From positions 2,294,001 to 2,358,000 of the forward strand of contig NZ_CP102292.1 in assembly GCF_025152405.1 (NCBI RefSeq): DNA of 64,000 bases, written 5' to 3'. Shown one piece after another: positions 34,004 through 42,685 of this stretch (the stretch's first letter is position 1; every line of letters starts with the position of its first letter). This DNA is from [Ruminococcus] lactaris ATCC 29176. Lineage in GTDB: Bacteria; Bacillota; Clostridia; Lachnospirales; Lachnospiraceae. Under the pieces are notes generated by a model that was given only the letters and a program-made list of their open reading frames with translations, searched no databases and was not told the DNA's origin. Made by a program: the position numbers and the translations under genes.

Positions 34004-35879
34004 ATGCTTCTCCTTTCCTGTAAGTCTGTTCCTCCAGTTTTTTTCTGTTCTCTTCTGAAAATGGGATTGCAGGAATATGGATTACAACTTCCGTTCCCTC
34101 GTCTGGCTCACTGTATATTTTCAAACCATATTCTTTTCCATACATAAGCTGGATTCTTGTATGTACATTGATCAGTCCCACGCCCGAACCATGCTTTGGT
34201 ACCTTTCCATTATCCAAAAGAAGATTCTCTACAATCTCCTCACTCATTCCCATTCCATTATCAATAACAGAAATATAAATATCATTTCCGTCCTTTTTTC
34301 CTTTGACTGTGATCTTTCCGCCGTCATCTTCGTCCATATTTCCTACTCCGTAATAAATGGCATTTTCCAGAATTGGCTGGATGATCAGCTTAATCGTACA
34401 ATATTCTTTTATCTCTTCCTCTATAAGGAACTCTGTCTCAAAACGGTCTTTGTAACGAACTTTCTGAATATTCATGTAACTTGTGCTATGTTGCAGCTCA
34501 TCTGCGATTCTGATGACGGTTCTTCCCTTCGACAGACTAATCCTGAGCAGCTTCGCAAGCTCTGATATCATAAAGACTGCTTCTTCATTTTTGTTAGCCT
34601 CTACCATCCATGTGATTGATTCCAGCGTATTATACAGGAAATGTGGATTGATCTGACTCTGCAGGGCATCCATCTCACTTTTCCGCTTTTCATTCTGCTG
34701 CCGGATGATTTCTTCCATCAGGACTTCTATCTGCTCATAGGATTTTTTCACAGAATACCCAAGGTGTCTGATCTCAGAGAATCCTCCAATATAAATATCT
34801 TTTGTCTTTCCCGTCTCGTAAGCTTTTACAGATTCATTCAGTTTAAAAATCGGATTTGATATTTTCCTTGCTACAATGCGGTTCACTCCCAGAAGCATCA
34901 TGAAGAAAATGAGAGTCGTCACGACAATATAATACCGGAACTGCTGAATTTTGGATGTCTGAACACTGTCAGGAACTACTCCTACCAGTCGCCAGCCCGT
35001 ATAAGAAATACTTCCAACTACAACCGAGCCATTCCGCCCATTGACCGGCAGTTCATACGTCCCATCCTCATATTCTTTGATCTGTCCACTTTCCTCTGTC
35101 AGAAGTCCTCTGTCAATTTCTGCCTGTCTTGGATGATAAATCATTTCGCCATCCCGGTTGCAGAGATAATAATAGACTTCATCCGAAGACTGGTTGATAC
35201 GTTCCAGAATTTCACGGATCATGGAATATTTCATATCCACCAGTAACACACCGCTTACCGGCTTCTCCCTATCGTTAATATCCACCGATCTGCTCAGAGA
35301 AATGACCCAGTAATACCGATACGTTCCATCCTCGAACAGATTCTGGATATGTGGGGAGGAAAAATGAATATTTTCAATCTCATCCGCTGCATTCCGATAC
35401 CAGTCCTGCTGTGCTGCCCCGGCATCCGCTTTCTCGTTGACAAGTGGTTCTGCCGCCACCAGATTGCCTTCATTATCATACAGTGCCATGCTCTGGATCT
35501 TGTCTGTATTAATCTCATAAAGCAGACTGAACTGACGTTCAAATTCCTGACTGGATATATCATATTCCTGAATGATATTATAATTGACTGCATTGGAAAT
35601 CTGTCTGACGTTCAATAAATCTGCCTCCAGCCTGTCCACCGCACTCTCCACAACACTTTCCGTGTTCGCAACCGCTGTCTGCCGGATTGCCATTTTAAAT
35701 CTGCTGTAGATCAGGAATCCCATCAGAACCGTGGTTACGATCGTCAGTGCAGTAAGTACAGCCATAATAATTGACTGAATATCCCAACTGATAAACCTTC
35801 CCCGACAAAACCATCTCTGCATCCGCAATTTTATTGAATATCCATAATTTTCCTTTCTCTTCGTATCGTTTCTCTTCAC
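33987..35879 (-). CDS. YesM-type sensor histidine kinase
   Basis: 630 residues. Membrane spans at ~35-58 and ~317-335 enclose an extracellular dCache-like region of ~260 residues, followed by HAMP and a His_kinase domain with H413 (INPHFLYNTLES). The ATPase has ENAIYYGVGN (N box), DNGMGMS (G1) and GSGVGLINV. Works with the YesN-type regulator encoded 79 bases upstream. The operon continues with two sugar-binding proteins, so it likely senses galactose or another sugar and controls mglBAC. Confidence 0.92.
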   Translation of the reverse strand: MKRNDTKRKENYGYSIKLRMQRWFCRGRFISWDIQSIIMAVLTALTIVTTVLMGFLIYSRFKMAIRQTAVANTESVVESAVDRLEADLLNVRQISNAVNYNIIQEYDISSQEFERQFSLLYEINTDKIQSMALYDNEGNLVAAEPLVNEKADAGAAQQDWYRNAADEIENIHFSSPHIQNLFEDGTYRYYWVISLSRSVDINDREKPVSGVLLVDMKYSMIREILERINQSSDEVYYYLCNRDGEMIYHPRQAEIDRGLLTEESGQIKEYEDGTYELPVNGRNGSVVVGSISYTGWRLVGVVPDSVQTSKIQQFRYYIVVTTLIFFMMLLGVNRIVARKISNPIFKLNESVKAYETGKTKDIYIGGFSEIRHLGYSVKKSYEQIEVLMEEIIRQQNEKRKSEMDALQSQINPHFLYNTLESITWMVEANKNEEAVFMISELAKLLRISLSKGRTVIRIADELQHSTSYMNIQKVRYKDRFETEFLIEEEIKEYCTIKLIIQPILENAIYYGVGNMDEDDGGKITVKGKKDGNDIYISVIDNGMGMSEEIVENLLLDNGKVPKHGSGVGLINVHTRIQLMYGKEYGLKIYSEPDEGTEVVIHIPAIPFSEENRKKLEEQTYRKGEAYDEKK

Positions 35880-35958
35880 TTCGATCCCCTTTTACCACTT
35901 CATTCTGCTTTTTCTTATCTCATTTCTTATGTGATGTCGGGGTCAAAAGCCCCCGACT

Positions 35959-37554
35959 TTAATGCTCCGTCCGATACTTGGATGGTGACATCCCAAACCG
36001 TTTCTTAAAGACATAACTGAAATAGTTTGCATCCTGATATCCCACACGTTCCGCAATTTTATAGCTCTTCTCATTGGTTTCAAGCATAAGATCTGCTGCA
36101 TGATCCATTCTGTAATCTGTCAGCCAGGAAATAAATGTCTTTCCCGTTTCCTTTTTAAAAAGTGATGAAAAATACGAATTTGATACTCCCAGCTCCGAAC
36201 ATACTGTATCCAGGGAAAGATCTGGCTGCATATACCGGTCTCTCACAATTCCTTTTGCCTCTTCCACGATACGTCTTGAAGTCGTATTTCTTGCATTTTT
36301 CAGTTCTTCACTGATCGCCACTGCTGAATTTACAAGCCAGCCCTTTAGGGTACTTTCATCCATCTCCGGCACTTTTTCATAAGGATTTTCTACCTCTGCA
36401 CAATAATCTTTAAAGTCAATAAAATTATTTGCACAGAAACGATAAAATGCCCCAACCATCTCCATCGTTGCCAGCTTGTACTGGCTCACTGTCTTCGCAT
36501 TCCGGTGCAGCTTTTCGATCTCACTCTGAGCTGCCTTCTCGATCTCTTCCCTGCTTCCAAGGTTGATCGTCTTGAATAAAGCATGCATCTTGGTATCCTC
36601 GGACTGAACCGAGATCTCCTGCTCTGTCGGAGCGATCTCACCAATGTTGATCGCCCTCTGTGTCCCGTACAGCACCCGGTAAGACACCGCTTCTCTCGCT
36701 CCTGCATACGACTGGTTGATCGTAAACAAACTGTCGCAGGCTCTTCCGATCCCGGCTGTCACAACCGCTCCCATCACTCTGTACGCCCATCTGCAAAATC
36801 TGTCGCAATCATCCGTAAACGCAACCGCTTCCTCTTCTGAATTTAATTCCATCACAAGCACTGTATTTCCAAGATAAGTAAACATCTGGCTTTTCCATTT
36901 CTCTGCGATCCTTTCCCGGATCTCCTGCTCTACCGACATGGATAACAGCAATGCATTCATCCCTTCCGGCACATGATGTTCGGAAGTATGAAAGACAGCA
37001 CATCCAAAAAGTGGCCCTGTCATATGGATCTGATATGCTGCAAGAAATTTTTCACAATCTGCCTCCGTAATCCGTCCTTCGATCAATGAGATAAATAAAT
37101 TGGTCTGAAACATCGGCAGTGATGCATTAAAATAATGCTCCAGCTTTTTTACATTCAACTTTTCTTCCCGTTCATTATCCAGCGTCTTTTTCAGCCTTTT
37201 CAGGCACTCCGACAATTCCTGGGAATTGATCGGCTTGAGCATATACTCTTCAATCTCCAGATGAACGGCTTCTTTGGCATATTCAAATTCATCAAATCCG
37301 GTAAAAATAATAATATGAATATTCTGATAGTCCTCATTCAGGGCTCTCGCCAGTTCCAGTCCGTCCATATAAGGCATTTTTATATCTGTGATCACTACAT
37401 CCGGCTGTAGCCGCTCCACAAGTTCCAGTGCTTTTACCCCGTTATTCGCACTGCCGATCACTTCAAATCCAAGCGTTTCCCATTCCAGTTTGAGTCTGAT
37501 CGCCTCTATTGCTTCTTCTTCATCATCAACAAGAAGTACTTTATACTTATCCAT
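35959..37554 (-). CDS. YesN-type AraC-family response regulator
   Basis: 531 residues. Receiver domain with D10-D11 and phosphoacceptor D57 (VVITDIKMPYMDG), a ~280-residue middle region and two C-terminal AraC helix-turn-helix units (SLDTVCSELGVSNSYFSSLF, KIAERVGYQDANYFSYVFKK). First gene of the sensing operon, 200 bases after mglC's end. Probably activates mglBAC. Confidence 0.93.
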   Translation of the reverse strand: MDKYKVLLVDDEEEAIEAIRLKLEWETLGFEVIGSANNGVKALELVERLQPDVVITDIKMPYMDGLELARALNEDYQNIHIIIFTGFDEFEYAKEAVHLEIEEYMLKPINSQELSECLKRLKKTLDNEREEKLNVKKLEHYFNASLPMFQTNLFISLIEGRITEADCEKFLAAYQIHMTGPLFGCAVFHTSEHHVPEGMNALLLSMSVEQEIRERIAEKWKSQMFTYLGNTVLVMELNSEEEAVAFTDDCDRFCRWAYRVMGAVVTAGIGRACDSLFTINQSYAGAREAVSYRVLYGTQRAINIGEIAPTEQEISVQSEDTKMHALFKTINLGSREEIEKAAQSEIEKLHRNAKTVSQYKLATMEMVGAFYRFCANNFIDFKDYCAEVENPYEKVPEMDESTLKGWLVNSAVAISEELKNARNTTSRRIVEEAKGIVRDRYMQPDLSLDTVCSELGVSNSYFSSLFKKETGKTFISWLTDYRMDHAADLMLETNEKSYKIAERVGYQDANYFSYVFKKRFGMSPSKYRTEH

Positions 37555-37661
37555 TTTCAGTTCCTTTCTTCCTTTCCCTAACTGCCTCTTATTATAGCAA
37601 AGAACCGTTCCATACTGAATCCCCTGATTAAAAAGAATTTATCCCTGCCCGTTCCGGGATT

Positions 37662-37702
37662 AAAAAAGCCGCCCCGGTCAATTTTCATCTGACCGGAACG
37701 GC
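37662..37702 (-). terminator. Terminator after mglC
   Basis: Minus strand: GCCGTTCCGGTCA and TGACCGGGGCGGC (arms 37690-37702 and 37668-37680; one G-G type mismatch), then six T. It separates mglBAC from the sensing operon. Confidence 0.85.
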
Positions 37703-37765
37703 TCACTGGTCAGATATTCTCTGCCAGTTTCATTTTTACATGATCGTCCTCTCTGCTACCGTTGC

Positions 37766-39418
37766 TTATTTCTTCTGTACATATTTCAGACAGTCAAGAG
37801 TTACAGCGGCAAGAATGATGATACCTTCAAAGATGAACTGAAGGTTTGTATCAATACCAAGAATTGTAAGAGAGTATGTAAGGGATGTAAAGATCAATAC
37901 ACCGGTTACAACACCTGAGATCTTACCAATACCACCTGTAAATGATACACCACCAACTACGCAGGCTGCAATGGCATCCATATCCCAGCCCTGTCCATAA
38001 GCAGCACTACCAGAACCAACCATTCTGTTACACTCAAGCCATGAACCAAATCCATAAAGGATACCAGCAAGGATAAATGCTCCAAGAGTTACTTTAAATA
38101 CTGAAATACCTGAAACTGCTGCTGCCTCCGGGTTTCCACCTACAGCGTACAGATTCTTACCAAATGTTGTCTTGTTCCAGATAAACCATACAACTACAAT
38201 TGCTACAACTGCCCAAAGAATGATCGTCGGGAAACTACCAATCTGTGGAATAAACATATTCGGGATCGCTGCATCGATCGCACCGAAAGATACACCCTTT
38301 GTTGCATAAGTTACAAGACCGAAGATGATCAGCATGTTCGCCATTGTGGAGATGAACGGATGCATCTTAAATCTTGCCATGAAAAATCCTGCGATACAGG
38401 AGAATACAGTCGTAAATAAAATACATACAAGCAAAGCAAGAATTGCTCTGGTTGCTGCCGGCATATTAGAGAAATCAAAAATATGTCCGAACACACTACC
38501 TGTATTAATTCCATTGTGCATGATAATCGTTGCTGTAACCATACCCATACCAACCATACGTCCTACGGAAAGGTCAGTACCAGTTAAGAGGATCAGACCT
38601 GCAACACCAAGTGCCAGGAACATTCGAGGTGAAGCCTGCTGCAGGATGTTCAGGATATTCGTGTATGTGAACAGCTGCGTATTCTTAACGATTGGTGTAA
38701 TGATACATAATGCAATAAAGATCAGGATAATTACAATATACAGACCATTCTTATACAGGAACTGTGCTGTATTGAATGTGTATTTGTAGTTCTCAAATCT
38801 CTGTGCCATTTTCTGTCCGAATGTATATTTTGACATACGGAGCAGATCGATCAGGTGATATTTATGAGCAAATGCATCATGTCTTCTGTCCTTGATCTCC
38901 TGCAGTTTTGACTCGTGAGCCATCTCAGCATCGAAAAGCTTGTTCTTATATACATACTTTTCATCTTTGATATCTTCAGCAGCAGAAAGCTTTTTCAGGT
39001 TCTGCTCATGCTCTGTCTTGATCGTGGCACGTACCTTTTCGTACTCTTCATTTTCAATCGCTTTTTCTGCCGCACAGCTTGCAGCTACTTTGTCATAGTA
39101 ATCTTTATCATAATGCTGTGCGAGATAATCTTCTGCCTCTTTTACTAATTTGGCAACTTTATCTTTATTTGATGCTTCTACGGCTTTTGCCTTTTCAAGG
39201 TCTGCCTTATCCTTTGCAATCATTCTGTCTCTTTCGTCTTTTGACAGATTTTTGTCTTCTTTTGCGATGGCAATATGATTTTTCAGGCTGCGGACTTTGT
39301 CAGATCCTTCTACACGAAGTTCATCAATCTGTGCCTGTATCTTTCCAACATATTCTTCAATCGGCTGTAAAAGCTTTTCTTCTGCATCAGCCGAAAGGAT
39401 AGTACTTCTGTCTGCCAT
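37766..39418 (-). CDS. mglC: Galactose ABC transporter permease with N-terminal coiled-coil extension
   Basis: 550 residues from ATG 39418 (AGGAG 8 bases upstream). The last ~325 residues are a normal MglC/RbsC permease with ~8-10 membrane segments, GVAGLILLTGTDLSVG and GRMVGSGSAAYGQGWDMDAIAACVVGG. Residues 1-~215 are an added cytosolic part, very rich in Lys, Glu and Asp and predicted coiled coil (KDKADLEKAKAVEASNKDK). Standard MglC is ~336 residues. The extension is in the same frame and intact, so it is a real domain. It may dock a cytosolic partner or brace the ATPase. Third gene of mglBAC. Confidence 0.9.
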   Translation of the reverse strand: MADRSTILSADAEEKLLQPIEEYVGKIQAQIDELRVEGSDKVRSLKNHIAIAKEDKNLSKDERDRMIAKDKADLEKAKAVEASNKDKVAKLVKEAEDYLAQHYDKDYYDKVAASCAAEKAIENEEYEKVRATIKTEHEQNLKKLSAAEDIKDEKYVYKNKLFDAEMAHESKLQEIKDRRHDAFAHKYHLIDLLRMSKYTFGQKMAQRFENYKYTFNTAQFLYKNGLYIVIILIFIALCIITPIVKNTQLFTYTNILNILQQASPRMFLALGVAGLILLTGTDLSVGRMVGMGMVTATIIMHNGINTGSVFGHIFDFSNMPAATRAILALLVCILFTTVFSCIAGFFMARFKMHPFISTMANMLIIFGLVTYATKGVSFGAIDAAIPNMFIPQIGSFPTIILWAVVAIVVVWFIWNKTTFGKNLYAVGGNPEAAAVSGISVFKVTLGAFILAGILYGFGSWLECNRMVGSGSAAYGQGWDMDAIAACVVGGVSFTGGIGKISGVVTGVLIFTSLTYSLTILGIDTNLQFIFEGIIILAAVTLDCLKYVQKK

Positions 39419-39436
39419 ATCCAATGCTCCTCTCTC

Positions 39437-40945
39437 TTACAAATATTTCGCACTAAGTCTCAATAATTCTTCCTGATTCGTTTCTTTTGTATTTACAATT
39501 CCCGCAAGGTGTCCATTCGACATAACACCGATACGGTTTGTAATTCCAAGGATCTCAGGCATCTCAGATGAAACTACGATGATCGTCTTTCCCTGCTTTG
39601 CCATATTGATGATCAGTTCGTAAATCTCATATTTTGCACCTACGTCGATACCTCGGGTAGGATCATCCATCATGAAGATATTTGGAGAACGTTCCAGCCA
39701 TTTTCCAAAAATTGCTTTCTGCTGGTTACCACCTGACAGGCTCGAGATCATATCATCCGGTCCCATACATTTTGTATGCATGACCTTGATCTCCTCAGCA
39801 GTTGCACGAACCATACTGTCATGAGACAGAGCAATTCCACTTTTATAATGATTCATATTTGCGATTGTCGTATTAAATGTAATATCTGCCTTGAGGAACA
39901 GTCCATTCGCTTTTCGTTCCTCAGTGATCAATGCAAATCCATGATCCATGGCATCTTTTGGTGACGAGAAATTCATCGTCTTTCCATTATAGATTACATT
40001 TCCTGCCGCTCTTGTACGCATTCCGAAGATCGTCTCAAGCAGCTCGGTACGTCCTGCACCAACCAGACCATACAGTCCGAAAATTTCACCTTTTCTGATA
40101 TCAAAGGAAATATTCTGTAATTTCGGTGCATATTTTGTAGAAAGGTTCTGTACGGAAAGAACCGTCTCTCCAGGTGTATTGTCTACCGGAGGGAACCGGT
40201 TATCAAGAGAACGACCAACCATGGCTGAAATCAACTCATTCATATTGGTGTCTTTACTTTCCTTCGTCATAACCAGACTACCATCACGGAGAACTGAGAT
40301 CTCATCACAGATCTCAAAAATCTCGTCCATCTTATGTGAGATATAGATCAGGGAAATACCCTGTGCCTTCAGTTGTCTCATCATCTTGAAAAGCTTGGCA
40401 ACTTCCGGTGCTGTCAGTGATGAGGTTGGCTCATCCAGTACAATGATCTTGGAATTATAAGAGATTGCTTTTGCGATCTCACACATCTGACGCTTTGATA
40501 CTGACATTCTCTTCATTGGCTGCGTCAGGTTGACAGTAATTCCAAGCTTTCTGAATAAGTCAGATGCTTCCTTTTTCATTCTTCCTTCATCGACAACCCC
40601 CAGTGAATTTTTCGGGTAACGACCAAGGAACAAATTGTCTATAACACTTCTTTCCAGACACTGGTTCAGCTCCTGATGAACCATTGCAACACCATTTTCA
40701 AGTGCTTCCTTAGGGCCAGAGAAATTTACCTCTTTGCCGTCTAATATTATAACCCCTTCGTCTTTCTGATACGTTCCGAAGAGACATTTCATCATCGTCG
40801 ATTTTCCGGCACCATTCTCACCCATCAGTCCCATGATCGTTCCGGGCTTCACATTCAGGTCGATATGCTTCAGCACCTTATTTCTACCGAAGGATTTGCT
40901 CATGCCATTGATCGATAAGATATATTTGTTCTTATCCTCTGCCAT
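39437..40945 (-). CDS. mglA: Galactose/methylgalactoside ABC transporter ATPase
   Basis: 502 residues from ATG 40945 (AGGAAG upstream). Two fused ATPase domains as in all sugar CUT2 systems: Walker A GENGAGKST (42-50), signature MSVSKRQMCEIAKA, Walker B IIVLDEPTSSL, and a second half with GLVGAGRTE, LSGGNQQKAI and FMMDDPTRGID. Powers galactose import through MglC. Between mglB and mglC; gap to mglC is 18 bases. Confidence 0.96.
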   Translation of the reverse strand: MAEDKNKYILSINGMSKSFGRNKVLKHIDLNVKPGTIMGLMGENGAGKSTMMKCLFGTYQKDEGVIILDGKEVNFSGPKEALENGVAMVHQELNQCLERSVIDNLFLGRYPKNSLGVVDEGRMKKEASDLFRKLGITVNLTQPMKRMSVSKRQMCEIAKAISYNSKIIVLDEPTSSLTAPEVAKLFKMMRQLKAQGISLIYISHKMDEIFEICDEISVLRDGSLVMTKESKDTNMNELISAMVGRSLDNRFPPVDNTPGETVLSVQNLSTKYAPKLQNISFDIRKGEIFGLYGLVGAGRTELLETIFGMRTRAAGNVIYNGKTMNFSSPKDAMDHGFALITEERKANGLFLKADITFNTTIANMNHYKSGIALSHDSMVRATAEEIKVMHTKCMGPDDMISSLSGGNQQKAIFGKWLERSPNIFMMDDPTRGIDVGAKYEIYELIINMAKQGKTIIVVSSEMPEILGITNRIGVMSNGHLAGIVNTKETNQEELLRLSAKYL

Positions 40946-41034
40946 ATCTCTACTTCCTTTTCTTAGTAAAAGAAGGGTATCATTTTTATCTGACACCCCT
41001 CTGAGTTAAATCATTTTACTTTAAAACAATTAGT

Positions 41035-42306
41035 TTACTTTGAGAGAATTGATGTGTAAGATGATGCGTTATCTGTCTTAACCATGTTGATTGCAAATGC
41101 ATCATACTCTCCTGGGTTTCCAAGACGATTTGTAATGTTGGACTCTGTCTGTCCATCACCACCGATGTAATCTACTTTCAGGTTCAGGAGGTCATCATAG
41201 TTCTGCAGCAGTGGCTGATATGTAGAACTTAAGAAGTTATCTGAAGCATTGTAGATATCAAGCCATACTTTCTTAGATGGACTCTTGCTCTCATCCAACT
41301 GGTTAGAAACTTTGTCGTAAACCTTTGTGGAATCTGTGAAGTCCTGATAGTTATCTGCTGTTACAGCTACGTTCAATGCGTAGTAGGATCTCTCTTCCTC
41401 ACTGTATCTGTAATCTTCACCCTCTGTCAGGCAGTTTCCTGCATCATCAGGAGTTCCGATACCTGTATCAACATCTACACCATCCAGTGCATTACGAAGT
41501 ACTCTCAGTGTCAGGTAAGCCTGTACGTCTGCATGCTGGGAAATTGTTCCGCCGTATCCTTCTGCGATTGCTGCAACTGCATCACTATTTGCATCATATC
41601 CGAATGTAGGAACTTTGTTGTCTTTTGCCCATGCATTGAACATTGACATTCCCATACCATCATTATTAGAAACAACTACATCAATCTGATCTCCAAAGGA
41701 AGCTGTCCATGTTCCGATTGCGTTACCTGCTGTAGCAGCATCCCATGTAGCTCCTGCGGAGTTCTTCATCTCCTGAGAAGCAAGCTCACGGATTGTATAT
41801 TTCTTTCCGTCAACTTCGATCGTTGCATCCTGTACAACCTTGGATGATCCATCTACGTTTGTTCCTGCCGGTGTAGAATCAACAGTTCCGCTTGCCTCTA
41901 CGCCTGTTCCAAGAGCGGAACGGACACCACGTGTACGTGCGATAGAATCGTTATGTCCGATATCTCCAATTGCAAGAACGTATCCGATCACACCGTCTCC
42001 GTTACGGTCCATCTTAGCTGCGTTCTCTTTGATATAATCAAGTACCATCTCGCCCTGAAGTTCAGCACCCTGATTAGCATCGAATCCTACATAATATGTA
42101 TCATCGTTGAAGCTGAGTGCTTCTTTGTCAAGCTCTCCTGTTGAGCTGTTGGATGGCTGACGGTTGAACCAGCAAAGCGGCTTGTCTTTATTTGCTACGC
42201 CACTGTCTGATCCTTTTGAATCTCCACCACCTGATGAACCACATCCGACCATTGAGAAAGCAAGTGTTGCCACAGCTAATGCAGCTAAAAATCTTTTCTT
42301 ATTCAT
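41035..42306 (-). CDS. mglB: Galactose-binding lipoprotein, circularly permuted
   Basis: 423 residues from ATG 42306 (GGAGG 10 bases upstream). Lipobox MVGC (C22). The order differs from normal MglB. After the linker comes the middle segment (CWFNRQPS; YYVGFDANQGAELQGEM; calcium loop DRNGDG 100-105; SNNDGMGMSMFNAW; FGYDANSDA). The segment that should be first (VWLDIYNASDNFL, VDYIGGDGQTESNITN, YDAFAINMV) stands last, at ~345-423. The lipoprotein at 31996 has the normal order, so the comparison is within the window. It feeds MglA-MglC. Probably a true permutation, since all elements of both lobes are present once. Confidence 0.9.
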   Translation of the reverse strand: MNKKRFLAALAVATLAFSMVGCGSSGGGDSKGSDSGVANKDKPLCWFNRQPSNSSTGELDKEALSFNDDTYYVGFDANQGAELQGEMVLDYIKENAAKMDRNGDGVIGYVLAIGDIGHNDSIARTRGVRSALGTGVEASGTVDSTPAGTNVDGSSKVVQDATIEVDGKKYTIRELASQEMKNSAGATWDAATAGNAIGTWTASFGDQIDVVVSNNDGMGMSMFNAWAKDNKVPTFGYDANSDAVAAIAEGYGGTISQHADVQAYLTLRVLRNALDGVDVDTGIGTPDDAGNCLTEGEDYRYSEEERSYYALNVAVTADNYQDFTDSTKVYDKVSNQLDESKSPSKKVWLDIYNASDNFLSSTYQPLLQNYDDLLNLKVDYIGGDGQTESNITNRLGNPGEYDAFAINMVKTDNASSYTSILSK

Positions 42307-42603
42307 AATTACATGTCCTCCTATTTTTAGATTTTCGTCTTGCTTCATTGACTAAGCTTATTATAAGCATCTCTTTCCTTTGAAAGAATAGAATATTTTT
42401 GGATTTTTTATTAAAATTTTTATGATTCATTGATTTTTTATATATATATTTAACAGTATTATTAATATTTTTTAGATTCAGGAAGTGGTTTTATGTATCT
42501 TTCCGATATTTTCTTTCTGATATTCGACATTTTTCTGCCAATTTTGCACATTTCCCTTCCAGCGATTCACCTGTCAGAAAAACACTTCGTATTCCCCTCA
42601 ACG
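42307..42603. other. Upstream region of mglBAC
   Basis: Minus-strand -10 box TATAAT at 42365-42360 inside a 13-bp palindrome (GCTTAT-T-ATAAGC, 42356-42368). The -35 region is poor (TTCTTT, ~42388), as expected for an activator-dependent promoter; YesN is the candidate. Upstream to 42600 is AT-rich, with no gene. Confidence 0.55.
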
Positions 42604-42649
42604 AAAAAACCTGCTGCTCCTCTGCCCGAAAGCAGGGGAACAACAGGTT
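42604..42649 (-). terminator. Terminator after rpoC
   Basis: Minus strand: AACCTGTTGTTCCCCTGC and GCAGAGGAGCAGCAGGTT form a long stem with few mismatches, followed by T residues. Confidence 0.85.
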
Positions 42650-42685
42650 CCTTATAATTTTTATTCAGAGAGTTTCCTGTAATGC

